Shown here piece by piece: positions 23,201-34,902 of a DNA stretch of 64,000 nucleotides (positions are counted from its first letter, which is position 1; each line of letters opens with the position of its first letter). The notes beneath the pieces were generated by a model, which saw only the letters and a program-made list of their open reading frames with translations, made no database searches and had not been told where the DNA came from. Location: assembly GCA_021432635.1 (NCBI GenBank), contig MU270068.1, forward strand, positions 248,001 through 312,000, in the 5' to 3' direction. The DNA comes from Thozetella sp. PMI_491. Lineage: Eukaryota; Ascomycota; Sordariomycetes; Chaetosphaeriales; Chaetosphaeriaceae. The position numbers were made by a program, and so were the translations under genes.

Positions 23201-24576
23201 TCTACTTTGACGTGATCCTTGAGTCTGAGGGGTGTGTGGACGTAGAGAGCACTCAGTGCCTCCGCCTTGGCCACCGCTTTGGAGAGATCACCGAGATATG
23301 TTGCCATCGTCTTGAGGTTGTCCTTTCCGAAGGATGCGCAATGCGCATGGTCACTATCTACGGGATAGACATTCTCCTGCCTGACGCCGAGTATGCCAGA
23401 CTTGATAGAGACCAGTGGCGCCCCGAACTGTACCTCGGTCGTGAAATGGCCGTTGGTGCCCGAGAGCTGCGAATCGATGGTCTCGTAAATTGTCCAAATG
23501 CGAAGCTCGCTAGCAATGTCCAGAAAATCGCTGTTGACCTTCAGCAGCCACTTGTCACTAAGACGCAATCTTTCGGCGATGGATCGAGGCAGGGGCCGCT
23601 GGAGTCCGAGCAAGTCCTGTATGCTTCCTCTGAGGTTTTTCATGGACATATAGCTCGAGCCGCGATGGGGAGTTGCTGTTTCAGTTAGGACGCGAGCTCA
23701 ACGGGTCGCTGCCGTAGCACCGGCAAGCCATTGGGAAAGCTGGGCACCCACCAAAGAAGGTAACACCGTGGCAGTTGTACATGATGGGGCGGTACATTTG
23801 CATCTTGCTCGCTATCAAAAGGGCTAGCTTGACGACCAGCCCACCAATGCTGTGGGCAATGAAAAAGATGGGTCGCGAGCGTCCCTAGTGGACGGACACT
23901 GTAAGCAAGTGCCGTGCGGAAAGGTTCCTAGGACTCGGACGAGACTCACCGATCCCTCACGCAGCTGCCAAACCCTCTCCACCAAGTCTTGGGCGAGATC
24001 CTCTAAGGTGAGCCCCTCGGTCAGGGCCCGGTGCCTGTACAGCATCACTCTTGCCGTGCTAATAGACTTCCGAATCCCCTGCCGCACCCACAGATGCGCC
24101 GCCGGGGGGAGATGGCGGTTGATGGCAGGAGACAAAATGACCCCCTCGGCCAGCTCGGTGGCGGCCGAGTGCCGTTTGTGGTCCGTATGCTGCGGAAGCC
24201 CGAAGTAGCCTTCTGGTAGAGGGTCCCTGGCCCAGGTCTCAACGGGATCTGCGCCTGGACACGGGACTGCGATGATGTCGACCTTGGTCTCGTTGTACCC
24301 GGGACCGCCGATGTCGCCGTCAACATGTGCAAAGCCGGGCTCCGGGTCTATGTGCGACGGGCTAGTGCTGCGCAGCGACTTGGGGCTTGGCTGACACTCC
24401 AACGCCGGCTGTTGGCTGTCAGCGGCGGCAGCTGCCATGGTGGACGAGCTCTCGGGCGGAGCCGCTACCGGGTCTTGAGCGGGCTGCGTGTTCTCCGGAC
24501 TGTCGTCGCTAACCTGCGTCTCTTGCAGCATCGTAACCCTAGCCTGGTCGTCCCAGTCTTCAGTCTCGGTCGTCAT
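20255..24576 (-). CDS. alpha/beta-hydrolase (SesB/DUF676-like) fused to CorA-type membrane domain
   Basis: Seven exons: 24576-23950, 23884-23752, 23675-22486, 22397-21659, 21594-21362, 21290-20895 and 20836-20255. They give 1299 aa with all phases consistent. Residues 1-90 are low complexity. Residues 98-370 look like a lipase-type hydrolase: VWQLREGS, then IFFIAHSIGGLVVKLAL with Ser221 as candidate nucleophile, then FFATPHRGSSY (about 252-262), and PVDSDHAHC with His363/His365 as candidate catalytic His. The usual VHG oxyanion segment is replaced by AVPCPGADPVETW. A disordered middle follows (about 450-650). WLWAIDTTTFFPKR and TLFQQGDLRNSIYNELNGDL are typical of fungal CorA-like proteins. 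Exon 7 has two membrane helices (about 1138-1160 and 1184-1207) with FGMNTSDW at 1160-1167, the Mg2+ channel signature, then a basic tail. Function is not established; hydrolase plus channel-like membrane anchor is inferred. Confidence 0.85.
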
Positions 24577-25980
24577 GGTGGCAGACTCTTAGCGAGCACA
24601 GGCCACGCACACACTAACACGCGCTACCTCGGCGAAGGCTGGGAGGCTCCTCGCGGGAATCGGTCGCATTACGCGCGGCGCTGCGTGGAAACGCTAATGG
24701 AGAAGGGAAAGAGGGAAAAGGAAAAGGGACACGCGAGCCGACACGGCGGAGGGAGGAAGGAAGGAAGGAAGGGAACGAGAGGTAACAGGCGGAAGCCATC
24801 AGGCGTGTAGGGCTGAGGCCGACGGTACGACGTGATCGCTATAGTATGAGGATGACCCGGGGGCGTGATCAGCCACCCTTGTCACGCTGTGGTGTGTAGA
24901 TTGCGCCGCTAACAGGCCGTGCATCCACCAGCCAATTCCACCACCTGATGAGAGGGAGGCGGCTCCAGCTATGGCCACACCGTTCCCCGCCCCCCCAATT
25001 AGCTCCTCCTCTATCCCACTGGTGTTACCTAAGAGGCTTTGGGTGTCGCTGGCCTGCTGTAACCCTCGCCTTAGCTGAGCTATGCAAGTGGAAGAAGCCA
25101 ACAGAGAGATCTCGGATAGTCTGCGATGCGAACCCCTTCCCCTCTGCGCCCCGGCTAGCGAACGTAACCGAGGCAGAGCGCATTCAATGGCTTTACGCAT
25201 GTCTTGGTGTTGCTGTAAGCTTGCAGAAGTTGCAGCATCCTAAACCGTCTTGGCAGGCACTAGGAAGGAACCGTTCATCGACACCAGCCTACGGGCAGAC
25301 ATGGATGACTGCATCCCACAGCCGGGCTCGACACGAGCTTCATTCACCATTTTGCGCGTTCGGAGGGACGCACAAAGTGATCCTTCGCAGATCATTTCAC
25401 AACGCAACAACGTCATGTCAGCAATTGGTGTGGCTGGTTCGAAGTATGCAACGACTTAGCCGACGAGCCGGGGTAGGAGATAGAAACCTAAACATGGCTT
25501 GCCGCGCGTGTCGCCGTAGTCCTCAGCTGCAGGCAAAGGGGTTTAACACAAGTGGTCAGTAGTCTAGAATAGCGGAGCTTGGTATGTACATACATACCTT
25601 GTAGCTCCTTGTTGGTTAGATTAGGTAGGCAGGTACATAAGGTATAAATTAGTCGAAAGCTGAGACTGTGGGGCGATGCCGAGCTCTGGATGCATTTAAG
25701 GCAGCCCCTGGACCAACTTTCCCAATCCTCATATCATGTCTCAGTCGGCGGTGCGCCGGTCGTCCTTCTCCGCCTAGCCACGCACATATCGGACGAAGCA
25801 TGCGCAATGGTTCTTGAAATCCTAATTGGTTGTAGGTTGAGTGCGACTCTGACGACAACAAAGCATATCCTCCCTGTTGACAGCATGTCAGAACGACAAC
25901 TGCTCTGTGACCGTCCCCCTCCAAACATTGAAAATCCACCTGCACAACATCTTGCTCAACCACTCTCGTTCTTGGCCAGA
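24577..25980. other. intergenic, promoter of hydrolase-CorA gene
   Basis: Just upstream of the hydrolase-CorA ATG the minus strand is pyrimidine-rich, including four or five tandem CTTC/GGAA units at about 24755-24772. This is typical of a fungal core promoter. No gene was recognised in the rest. TACATACATACC-like words occur at 25583-25600. Confidence 0.45.
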
Positions 25981-26793
25981 TTACCAAAGCATACTCCTCG
26001 CCACATCGTCCGCTTCTTCATTGTCCTCCCTCAGTACATGCCAGAACAACGCCTCGATGCCGTGGTTCACGAGCCCTGGACACAGCCTAAGAAAGTAGCC
26101 GCCAAATGTCTTGGTTCGCGATCGGCCGTCCCCAGGTGTTCAGCCAACCGTTTCCCTTTCAGTACGATGCTTGGAGGATTCCGTCCACAAACTCTTGGGA
26201 GTCTGTCTTAATCACGATGCCTCATGGCGACGAAGATTCCCACGGGAAGGCCGCACCGCTCTGGGCAATCGTCCAGGCGGCCTCGACTCCTTGCAGCCCA
26301 GCCAAAAGCTCGTCGCGAGAAGAGGTCTGCTCTCCGTGCACGAACCCGCACCTGTTGAAATGGCCCATCAGAGTTCCTTCCTCTCCGACCCAGACTCCGT
26401 ACGCCGCCTGGGCTCATGGTCGTCCGTTATGGCGGCACGATCCGTCAACTGCAATGACAATGAAATCCCTGTCAAACTCAGGTGGATCGCCTTCCGAGTC
26501 GTCGTCGTAGTTGTAATCATTGTAGTCCGCGCCGTAGTCCTCATCATAGCCCCAAAGATCGTCCTCTTCGAAGTCATAGTCAGAATTATCGCTGTTATAA
26601 TCGCTGTAGCCTTCATCGGGGCAGATAAGGCGTATGACTTGGTGAAGTATGAGTGAATTCCCGTCACATTTTAGTGAGATAAACGGAAGAGATAGGATGG
26701 ACACTAACAGTCAGTCGACTCTTCGTCAATCTCAATTTCATCATAGTCATAGCCAAAAGGGTATTCATCTTCGAAGGTAAACTCCTGGGCCAT
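25981..26793 (-). pseudogene. degraded RNase H-like domain protein
   Basis: The first exon starts with ATG at 26793 (MAQEFTFEDEYPFGYDYDEI) and ends near a GTTAGT donor around 26709. After an intron comes an acidic Asp/Tyr-rich linker, then an RNase H-like fold: FIVIAVDGSCRHNGRP, YGVWVGEEGTLMGHFNRCGF, QTSSRDELLAGLQGVEAAW, IVIKTDSQEFVDGI, NGWLNTWGRPIANQDIW and FWHVLREDNEEADDVARSML. The DEDD catalytic carboxylates are still recognisable. The frame is broken by TGA at 26414-26416, 26222-26224 and 26159-26161, and by a frameshift at about 26085-26100, after which the last block continues in another frame to a TAA at 25981. It is therefore a pseudogene of a fungal RNase H-type protein. Retained motif spacing suggests fairly recent inactivation. 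The break positions are direct; the cause is inferred. Confidence 0.8.
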
Positions 26794-28094
26794 GGCTGCA
26801 AGGAATAAAAGGCTCCGTGCTGACTGTTATATCTGAAGTGGATGGCAGAAAGCAAGATTCGGCGAAGATGATCTGAAGCCTGACGGCTGGAGGCTGCAGC
26901 ATAGATCCAGGCTGATTGTGTGGCCTAGGTCTGGAGAGGGTTTTGAGTTGACTGGCTTGACCATCGGTGACGTCGGAACGATATAAAGAGAAGGACAGAC
27001 AGCCGTACTTAGGTGGAAAACGAGGGCAGCCACGGAGCAGTATTCCTTAATGCATTGTCGCCTGCTATGCAAAGGGAAAGCACGATGGAGTGGAGGCCCA
27101 ACACGGCAGGTTCAGCATCTCCGAAAAACTGCTCCAACTACAGTCGGGTTGAACATTCTGCTACACAGTTGGAGTTGAAATCCTTTACATTGAAATCCAT
27201 TCTACTAAATCTAAAGGCTACTTGAGAGGAGCCTGGCTCTCCGGCGAAACGTAGTTGGCATGTGGTTAAGGGAGGACATGAGGATGGAATTGGAGAGGGC
27301 GAGGCTTCTGGAAGAGACATTCTATATTCAAACCTCAGCAGCCAAGAAAAAGGTGATGCCTTGGGTTAAGCTGAGCGAGGCAGCGATGGTTGCTCTCAGG
27401 CTATACGCCGCGTTGCAGCCGTGGGGCCCCAGCGTCAGGATTGCGGCCCAATGTCTCCTGATGGCCTCGCCTTTGGTCTGGAGTGTCTACAGACCTACCC
27501 GGGGACGCCTGCTCATTTCAACTAGCCCGGGCGATGGTGGTTTACACTTCGGGCAACGACGCCTTCCACAAAACTGTCCCAGCTAACGCAATTGGAAGGC
27601 AAGGGGCCTTGGCCCGGGATACGCATGTCTCGAGGTTGATGTCGCACTACAGGATCGGGCGATCCAGGGTTAGGGTTAAAGGCTGTCCACCTTGGCCGCC
27701 TTCAGCCTGCAGGCCCACCACAGCCTGTTCCGTGCACGGACCAGTTGTTGGCCTAGCTCGACAGGTGCCATTTTGCTTCAATCACTCTTCACAACTCGCA
27801 GCAAAAAACCACCTTCCCACTCTGACCTTCATGACAAGCCCAACCATCAACAACGCCACTTCCACCTCGATATTCCTTCTCCCTGCTCGGCCTCAACCGC
27901 TCACACCCGCAGACCACGGCGCCGACCAGCGGCCCTCGACCGCCTTCCCCCCTTTGGTCTTGTCCCGACCCCGACCCCCAACTCGCTCGCGCCTCGGTCA
28001 TCGCAGAGAGAGGAAGTTCGCTCTGTCCACTCCCCAGGATAGCAGCACCGACTTCCCCCCTCTCTGATCCCAGAGCACCTCGCCCCCGTAATCC
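26794..28094. promoter_or_regulatory. NOT1 upstream region
   Basis: This stretch separates the RNase H pseudogene from NOT1. A telomere-like word, AGGGTTAGGGTTA, lies at 27666-27678. From about 27780 the plus strand is C/T-rich as expected for a fungal leader, and an ATG at 27831 opens a possible upstream ORF of 79 codons ending at 28067, 27 bases before the NOT1 start. No conserved protein is seen. Confidence 0.45.
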
Positions 28095-31000
28095 ATGGTC
28101 CCTCAACCCAGATCGGGAACCTTTTCGCCAAATCCCACCGCCCAGCCGCTTCACACGGGCACCAGTCACTCCCCCCATCCCTCCCAAGCTGGTGCGCTGA
28201 GTGCGGTTGCCAGCCCCAGCACCAGTAGCCCCACTGGAAACAGCTCCCTGACCAAGATAGTCGTTGCTCAGGTCTACCTGTTGCTGAGTACCATTAAGGA
28301 GGACAAGGAGGATCCTCACAAGTGGGATTTGCAAGTTGACTCCCTCAGAAAGGTTCGCTCTTCTCCAGTTCTCTCGCGCGCCTCCCTCGCGCCTCCATTG
28401 ACCGATCTCGCTAACTCTCTCCTCTCTTCCTCGTCTTCCAGCTCATCGATGACAACGGCATGGATGTGTTCTCGAAGTACTTCACGCGCCTGGTGGCCGC
28501 GAATGCCTCCCAAATCTTCCCTGGCCTCAATCGGCCGGTAGCCAACACTGGCAACCACCACCTCCTCGTGGCTGAGATGCGGAAGCTCTCTGTGGACTTC
28601 GCTCAAGGTCGAAAGATCGCTGAGTCCATCGAGACCGGCACAGAAGACATCTTCCGCGACTTCGACTTGTCAACGTTCATGGAACACTTTAAGCTGGATG
28701 CTCTGGAGAAGACCGTCTTGGCACTGGCGTTCAAGCTCGGGTCTCGGACAGATTTGAAGACTAAAGGTAACATTGCCTGCCCCCCCTCTTCTCAGCGGGG
28801 ATATGCGCAACGTGTCTGAGCTAACTGGCAATGCTACAGCCGACGCGATACTCTCGGCCAACTTCCCCACCTTCGTTAACATCCTGAGCCGGCCCAACGG
28901 TGATCACGCGGATCTAGACTCAGACTTCATTGCCGAGCTTCTCGACCGGTTCATCCAAGTCCACCCGCCTAACTTCAATGCGGCGGCCAAGAAAGAGCTG
29001 GAGCATAAGGTACAGGCACGTTATGCACAGTCGCCTGATGCAAAGCCGCCACCTTCCCAGGTGCTCGCTGCGCTCGACCTTGTCCGCGTCCTCGGTGACA
29101 AGCCTCCCAATGCGCTTGCTCTTTATATCCATAGGACAGGAGCCGAGTTCACCCTGGACGAGGAGATGTGCGTGGGGTACCTTAACAGTCGGCCCACGAA
29201 CAACCAAATAAGCGAGGAGCAGGTCGCGGTCGCGCTGACCTACACCACGATTAGCCGAACACCGCAGCATACCCCCGCAGTTCTCGTGGCCGCCTTACGC
29301 CGTGTGCTCCCCGCCGGCTTCACCTGGCAACACGTGGTCTCCTACTTTGACCAGTCAAGCGTCCGAATTACCTCGGAACAGTTCCTACGCCTCTATAATG
29401 CTCTCCTGCCTATTGCCCAGGATCCTAGCGAGAATTTCAAGATCCACGCCTTGTGGGGTGGAGATTGGGACCACCCCGAGACCCAGCTCTCCTTTATATG
29501 TGCCTATGCTGGCTTGACACCGGAACAGCTCGATGCGACGACCATTCCCGGGGTGACGCCTACCTTCACCATTGATGAATACGCCCAGTCTCCCCCGGCT
29601 GTCCAAGCCACTGCCAGTCGCTGGGTGAAGCACCCGCTTGTCTCTGAGGAAGCTCTCAAGGCCGTCTTCAGCGTCGCTCTCGCTTCGATGCATGCGTCGC
29701 AAAGCACCGAGGCCAAGCGCCTGTTCCAGGACGTGGTGGTTCCAAACTTGCCCGTCTTCGTGGTGTCGGCATTCGGTGTCCCCAAGCCATGGCCCGAGAT
29801 GGCCGAGGAAACCCTCGTGTCGTTGGTGGATAGTTTTATCGGCAAGCAGGAGGGCTGTGACTTCGTCCTGGACAGCCTCTGGAGGAGAGACAAGGAGTGG
29901 GTGAAGCAGAGGCTGATTGACACGCATGGCATGAAGCCCATCAGCCTCCCCCTCATCTTTGAGCACGCCATGAAGCATGGCTGGCTCGATGAGCTGGTGT
30001 ACTTGCTCATTCCTCTCGGACTCGACCTCACTGCCCTGGCCCACGCAGAAGGCTACCTGGATCTTCACCAGTGGGCGCGAAGGAACAGCGGCCGGAGCAC
30101 TGAGGTTGCCAAGGCTCTTCTCCAGTTCTTGCTGATGAAGGCAGACTCCGAGATGAAGCTCCAACGGCCTATGGAGGGCCAATTACCCGCTAAGACGAGC
30201 GCAACCCTTCAAGTCCGGACTGTCTCTGCCTTGCTACAGATCTTAGAGGAGTTCTTGCCCAAGGCTGCCTTCCCAGAGCTCATCATCGTCCAGCGGGAGT
30301 GCATCACGGTCTACCCTAGGCTCATCAACTATGGTGAGGGCTTTGACGACATTGTTGACGCCAATGGACGTGACGGCAACGCCCTCCCCCCGGCCGCCAA
30401 CAGCAAGATGGAAGAACACTACAAGAAAATGTATAGCGACGAGATTGAAGTCCGCGATGTGGTCGAGATCCTTGGGCGATATAAGCATTCTCGAGACCCG
30501 CTCGACCAGGATATTTTCGCTTGCATGATCCACGGCTTGTTTGACGAGTATGCTCACTACGTCGACTACCCCCTCGAGGCATTGGCCACTACGGCTGTGC
30601 TTTTCGGAGGGATTATTTCTCACAAGCTCATCTCGGACCTCCCTCTGCAAATCGGTCTGGGCATGATTCTCGAGGCCGTGCGGGACCATGCGCCAGAGGA
30701 GTCTATGTACAAGTTTGGCCTTCAAGCTCTGATGCAGCTGTTCTCGCGTTTGCGTGAATGGCCGGGCTTCTGCAAGCAGCTGTTACAGATCCCCGGGCTG
30801 CAAGGCACCGAGGCGAGGAAAAAGGCCGAAGACGTCGTGCGCGCCCACGAAGAGGAGCTCACACATGGGCTGAATGGCGGCGGCAGCCTCCTTTCTGCGA
30901 CGGGCGACGCTCGGGCTAATGGCAATGCGGAGGATGCCAATGGCGCCGAGCAGCATGCAGCACCGTTCGCATCAATTCACGTGGACCCTCCGCCCCTAGG

Positions 31001-34000
31001 AATCGCCTTTGAGGACCCTACTGTGGATGCCCAGGGCAAGATTCAGTTCGTCCTCAACAACCTTACCGAGATGACTCTGCAATCGATGTTCAAGGAGCTG
31101 CGCGAGATGCTCGAAGTGAAGCATCAGCAGTGGTTTGCGAGTCATTTGGTCGAGGAGCGCGCCAAAATGCAGCCAAACTACCACCAAGTCTACCTAGATC
31201 TTGTCAAACAGTTCGAAGACAAGGCTTTGTGGGGCGAGGTCCTTCGCGAGACCTTCGCAAGCGTTGCGCGCATGCTCAACTCGGAAGGGACTCTGCAGAA
31301 CTCAACCGAGAGGACGCATCTCAAGAACCTGGGTGGCTGGCTTGGACTGCTAACCCTTGCAAGGGATCGCCCAATCAAGCACAAGAACATCGCGTTCAAG
31401 CAGCTCCTCATCGAGGCCCACGACACCAAGCGCCTCATCGTCGTCATCCCGTTCGTCTGCAAAGTGCTGATCCAGGGCGCGACGTCGAATGTCTTTCGCC
31501 CCCCCAACCCTTGGTTGATGGACATCATCCATCTCCTTATTGAGCTTTACCACAACGCGGAGCTCAAGCTGAACCTTAAGTTTGAAATCGAAGTTCTCTG
31601 CAAGGGCCTCAACCTCGACCACAAGAGCATCGAGCCTTCGGGAGAGATTCTCAACAGGGCACCCATCGAAGAAGTCGGCGAGCTCGTCGGGCAGGAGACC
31701 TTGGAAACCTTCGAGAACCTGTCGCTCAACGGCATCGCCGCTGGCGTTGCAGGAGCCCTGTCGCCACACGCGATTGCGCCTGCTATCCCCGACCTTGGCC
31801 CGAATCTGTCCATTCCCCCAACCGAGGTTGTGGCCCACTCTCGTCTCCATGACATTGTGCGGTCGGCCCTTACTCGTGCCCTTCAGGACATCATCCAACC
31901 TGTGGTAGACCGATCCGTCACCATCGCTGCCATCTCCACGAGAGAGATGATCCACAAGGACTTTGCCACGGAGCCAGACGAGAACAAGTTGCGGACCGCA
32001 GCCATCAACATGGTGAAGTCGACTGCCGGTAGCCTGGCCCTTGTTACGTCCAAGGAGCCACTCCGAGCCAATTTCACCAACTATCTACGAAACCTCTCGA
32101 ACGACCTTCCCCAAGGGCTGCCTGAAGGCATCGTAATCATGTGTGTGAACTCGAACCTCGAGCTGGCGTCTTCGGTCATCGAGAAGTCGGCAGAGGAGCG
32201 CGCCATTCCGGAGATCGAAGAGATGCTGGAGGGCGAGATCGAGGCGCGCCGGCGCCACCGGGTCCAGCGACCCAACGAGCCCTATGTCGACGGCAGCCTA
32301 AGCCGCTGGGCCTGGACCATTCCCCACCCGTACAAGCTGTCGCCTGGCGGTCTGAACAAGGAGCAGATGGCTATTTATGACGACTTCGCTCGGCAGCCCA
32401 GGGTGACACCAGCCGCGCCAGCGCCAACTCATGTACCCTCAACTTCGGACGCAACCCGGTCGGCCGTCAACGAGGTGCTTCAGGACCAATACAGCTCCAT
32501 ACCTAGCATTCCAACTCCCGCTGAGACGCCCTCATTGCCCCCCCACATGGGCCAGCAGAACGTGCCATACCCCCCAGTCAACCAGAACGTGCCGAACCGG
32601 CAAGGCGCGGGGCTCAATCAGATGGAGGCGAGGGCTCTCGCCGAGAGGGTCGCCAAGCTTCTACAGGAGCTTCAACGTGTCGCCATCGAGGCCCCCGAGG
32701 AGCATTTCGCGGACCTTCCGCGGCCCCATCCGGTGCTGGACATCATCGATGCCCTGGTGCAGCTGATCATCAAGACCCAGCAGACGTCGGAAGAGTTCGC
32801 CACTTATGCCGCCACGCAAATCTCCCAGTTGCTACTTACACCGCTTGAGGATAGCTTGGCTCTAGAAAGCCTCGTCCACGTTCTCGAGACCGTAAGGAAG
32901 ATTGCCGGCCCAGTCGGTAGCCACCAGATCCGAAGCATCTTCTCGCACCATCCCGGCCACATGCTTCTCCACCTGCCTCTGATCGCTGCTCTGTTAGGCA
33001 CTGACTTGCTGGACTGGCGGAGCATCGACCAAGCCATGGCGCAGGCCCTCGAGCAGCGCAAGGAGGGCTCCGTCAGGTTCCTCGAGCAGCTTATGGACCT
33101 CGCGCTCCTGAACGATAGCCCCCTCGCGCTCTATGCCGACTTCATCCGCAGTCTCGAGGAGGCTTGGGCTTGGATTTCCGAGGACCCTGAGGTTCCTGGC
33201 GGACAACAATTCAAGGCCAAGATCCTCAGCCCTCCTGCCCCCTTGCCAACCAATCTGAGCCACGGGGAGCTAAGCGCCATCCAGCTCGAGCAAATGGACT
33301 ATGTGTTCGACGAATGGGTCCATCTCTGCCATAACCCGCAAGCTTCAGACAAGATTGAGTTGATTTTTGTGCAGCAGATGCACAGCCGGCGCGTGGTCAC
33401 CAGCAAGGAGGACTTCTTCCTGTTTACCCGACAGGCGATCGACAAGTCGGTCGACCGATTTGAGCAGGTCGTTCACAACGGGGGCACACAGACTGATGCG
33501 TACCACGCGATTGATGCCGTCGCCAAGATGATCACCATCTTCCTGAGGTCCCACGAGGAGGGCACAGACGGACAGTCGCCTCGCGCAGTCTTCCTTGACT
33601 CGATCCTTGCCCTGGCGGTCCTTGTACTCAACCATCACCATGTCAAGCGTGGCGAGCTGTTCAACCAGCGTGTGTTCTTCAGGTTCTTCTCGATGCTGCT
33701 GCACAATATTGGCACTATCGGGGAGCAGCTGACCGACATCGACCGTGCCGAGATTCTCTTGAAGTTCGCCGGACGCTTCTTGGACCTGAATCCGACCCTG
33801 TTCCCTGGCTTCATCTTCGCTTGGATCTCTTTGATCTCCCACCGTGTGCTCATGCCCGCCCTGCTCCGGTTGGGCGAGGAGGTCGGCTGGGCCCCGTACG
33901 CCAAGCTTCTGGAGCGCCTCTTGTCGTACCTTGGCGATCTTCTGAAGCCATACGAGATCCCGCCCATTGCTAAGGAAGTTTATCATGCGACGCTCAAGCT

Positions 34001-34902
34001 CCTGTTTGTGCTTCAACATGACTTCCCCGAGTTCGTTGTGGCGAACTCCCACCAGTTCTGCGAGTGCTTGCCTCCCCACGCGTCGCAGCTGACCAACATG
34101 ATCCTAGTCGCAAGCCCCAGCTCCGCATCGAAGCTGCCTGACCTACCGGCCGCCGGACTCAAGGTTGACAAGGCCACGGATGCACGGGAGACACCCCGTG
34201 GCGCTGACGACCCGGAGGGTTTCCTCCAACATATCGGTCTTTATGATATCGTCGAGCACGCCCTTCAGAACGGCCCTTCGGAGGATGCGATCGCCCAAGT
34301 CACCCATGCAATTAACGACACGGACGCCGAGACCACGACCTTCGGTTATGTCCCGGTTGCTGTAAACCGCCAGGTGATCGAGGCTGTGGTGGCCATCACT
34401 GGCAACTTCGCCGCAGAGAAAGCAGCATCCAAGTCGAGCGATGCTTCCGTCTTCGCCTCCGACACGGCCGATAGCAGGACGCTGCACATGCTCGTCACGG
34501 AGCTCGGCCCTGAGGCACGCTACTACCTCCTAAGCGCCATGGTGAATCAGCTCCGTTTCGCAAACGCGACGCAGCAGTACTTCAGCCAGGCGCTGCTCGA
34601 CATCTTCGGCCATGATCTAGCCGATCCCGAGCAGAACGAGGTTCGGCAGCAGATTGTTCGCATCCTGCTAGAGCGCCTCGTCGGCTTCTGGCCCCAGCCG
34701 TGGGGCCTCTTGATCACCATCGCTGAGCTGATCAAGAACGAGAAGTACAAGTTCTTCGACCTACCGTTCATCAAGGCGGCTCCTGAGGTGAGTTTGATTT
34801 CCAGCCGTCGATTCGGCGATACAGTCACTGGTTATGGGGTCGGATGCTGACAAGAATGCTTAGGTGGCTGAGAGGTTTGCCGCCCTCTTGTCGCGAAATT
34901 AG
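28095..34902 (+). CDS. not1: CCR4-NOT complex scaffold subunit NOT1
   Basis: Central scaffold of the CCR4-NOT complex, which shortens poly(A) tails and represses translation in the cytoplasm. Four exons, 28095-28352, 28442-28766, 28840-34787 and 34864-34902, give 2189 aa. A TAA lies in frame six bases before the start ATG, so the start is well fixed. By order: N-terminal HEAT repeats (about 60-630), a TTP-binding-like helical region (about 650-855), the MIF4G domain that docks CAF1 (about 930-1160; IQFVLNNLTEMTLQSMFKEL), the DUF3819 CNOT9-binding region (about 1190-1335; DIVRSALTRALQDIIQPVV), and the Not1 superfamily homology domain at the C terminus (about 1650-2175), where NOT2/NOT3/NOT5 bind. 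The last exon adds only VAERFAALLSRN. Intron 1 uses a weak GTTCGC donor. Confidence 0.96.

Noticed and set aside
26159-26416. Selenocysteine-type readthrough of the three TGA codons
   Set aside because: Filamentous ascomycetes lack selenocysteine insertion, and the frameshift also blocks translation.
29385-30182. 265-codon minus-strand frame
   Set aside because: Antisense to NOT1 and without protein-like motifs.
33345-34079. 244-codon minus-strand frame
   Set aside because: Antisense to NOT1; no recognisable domain.
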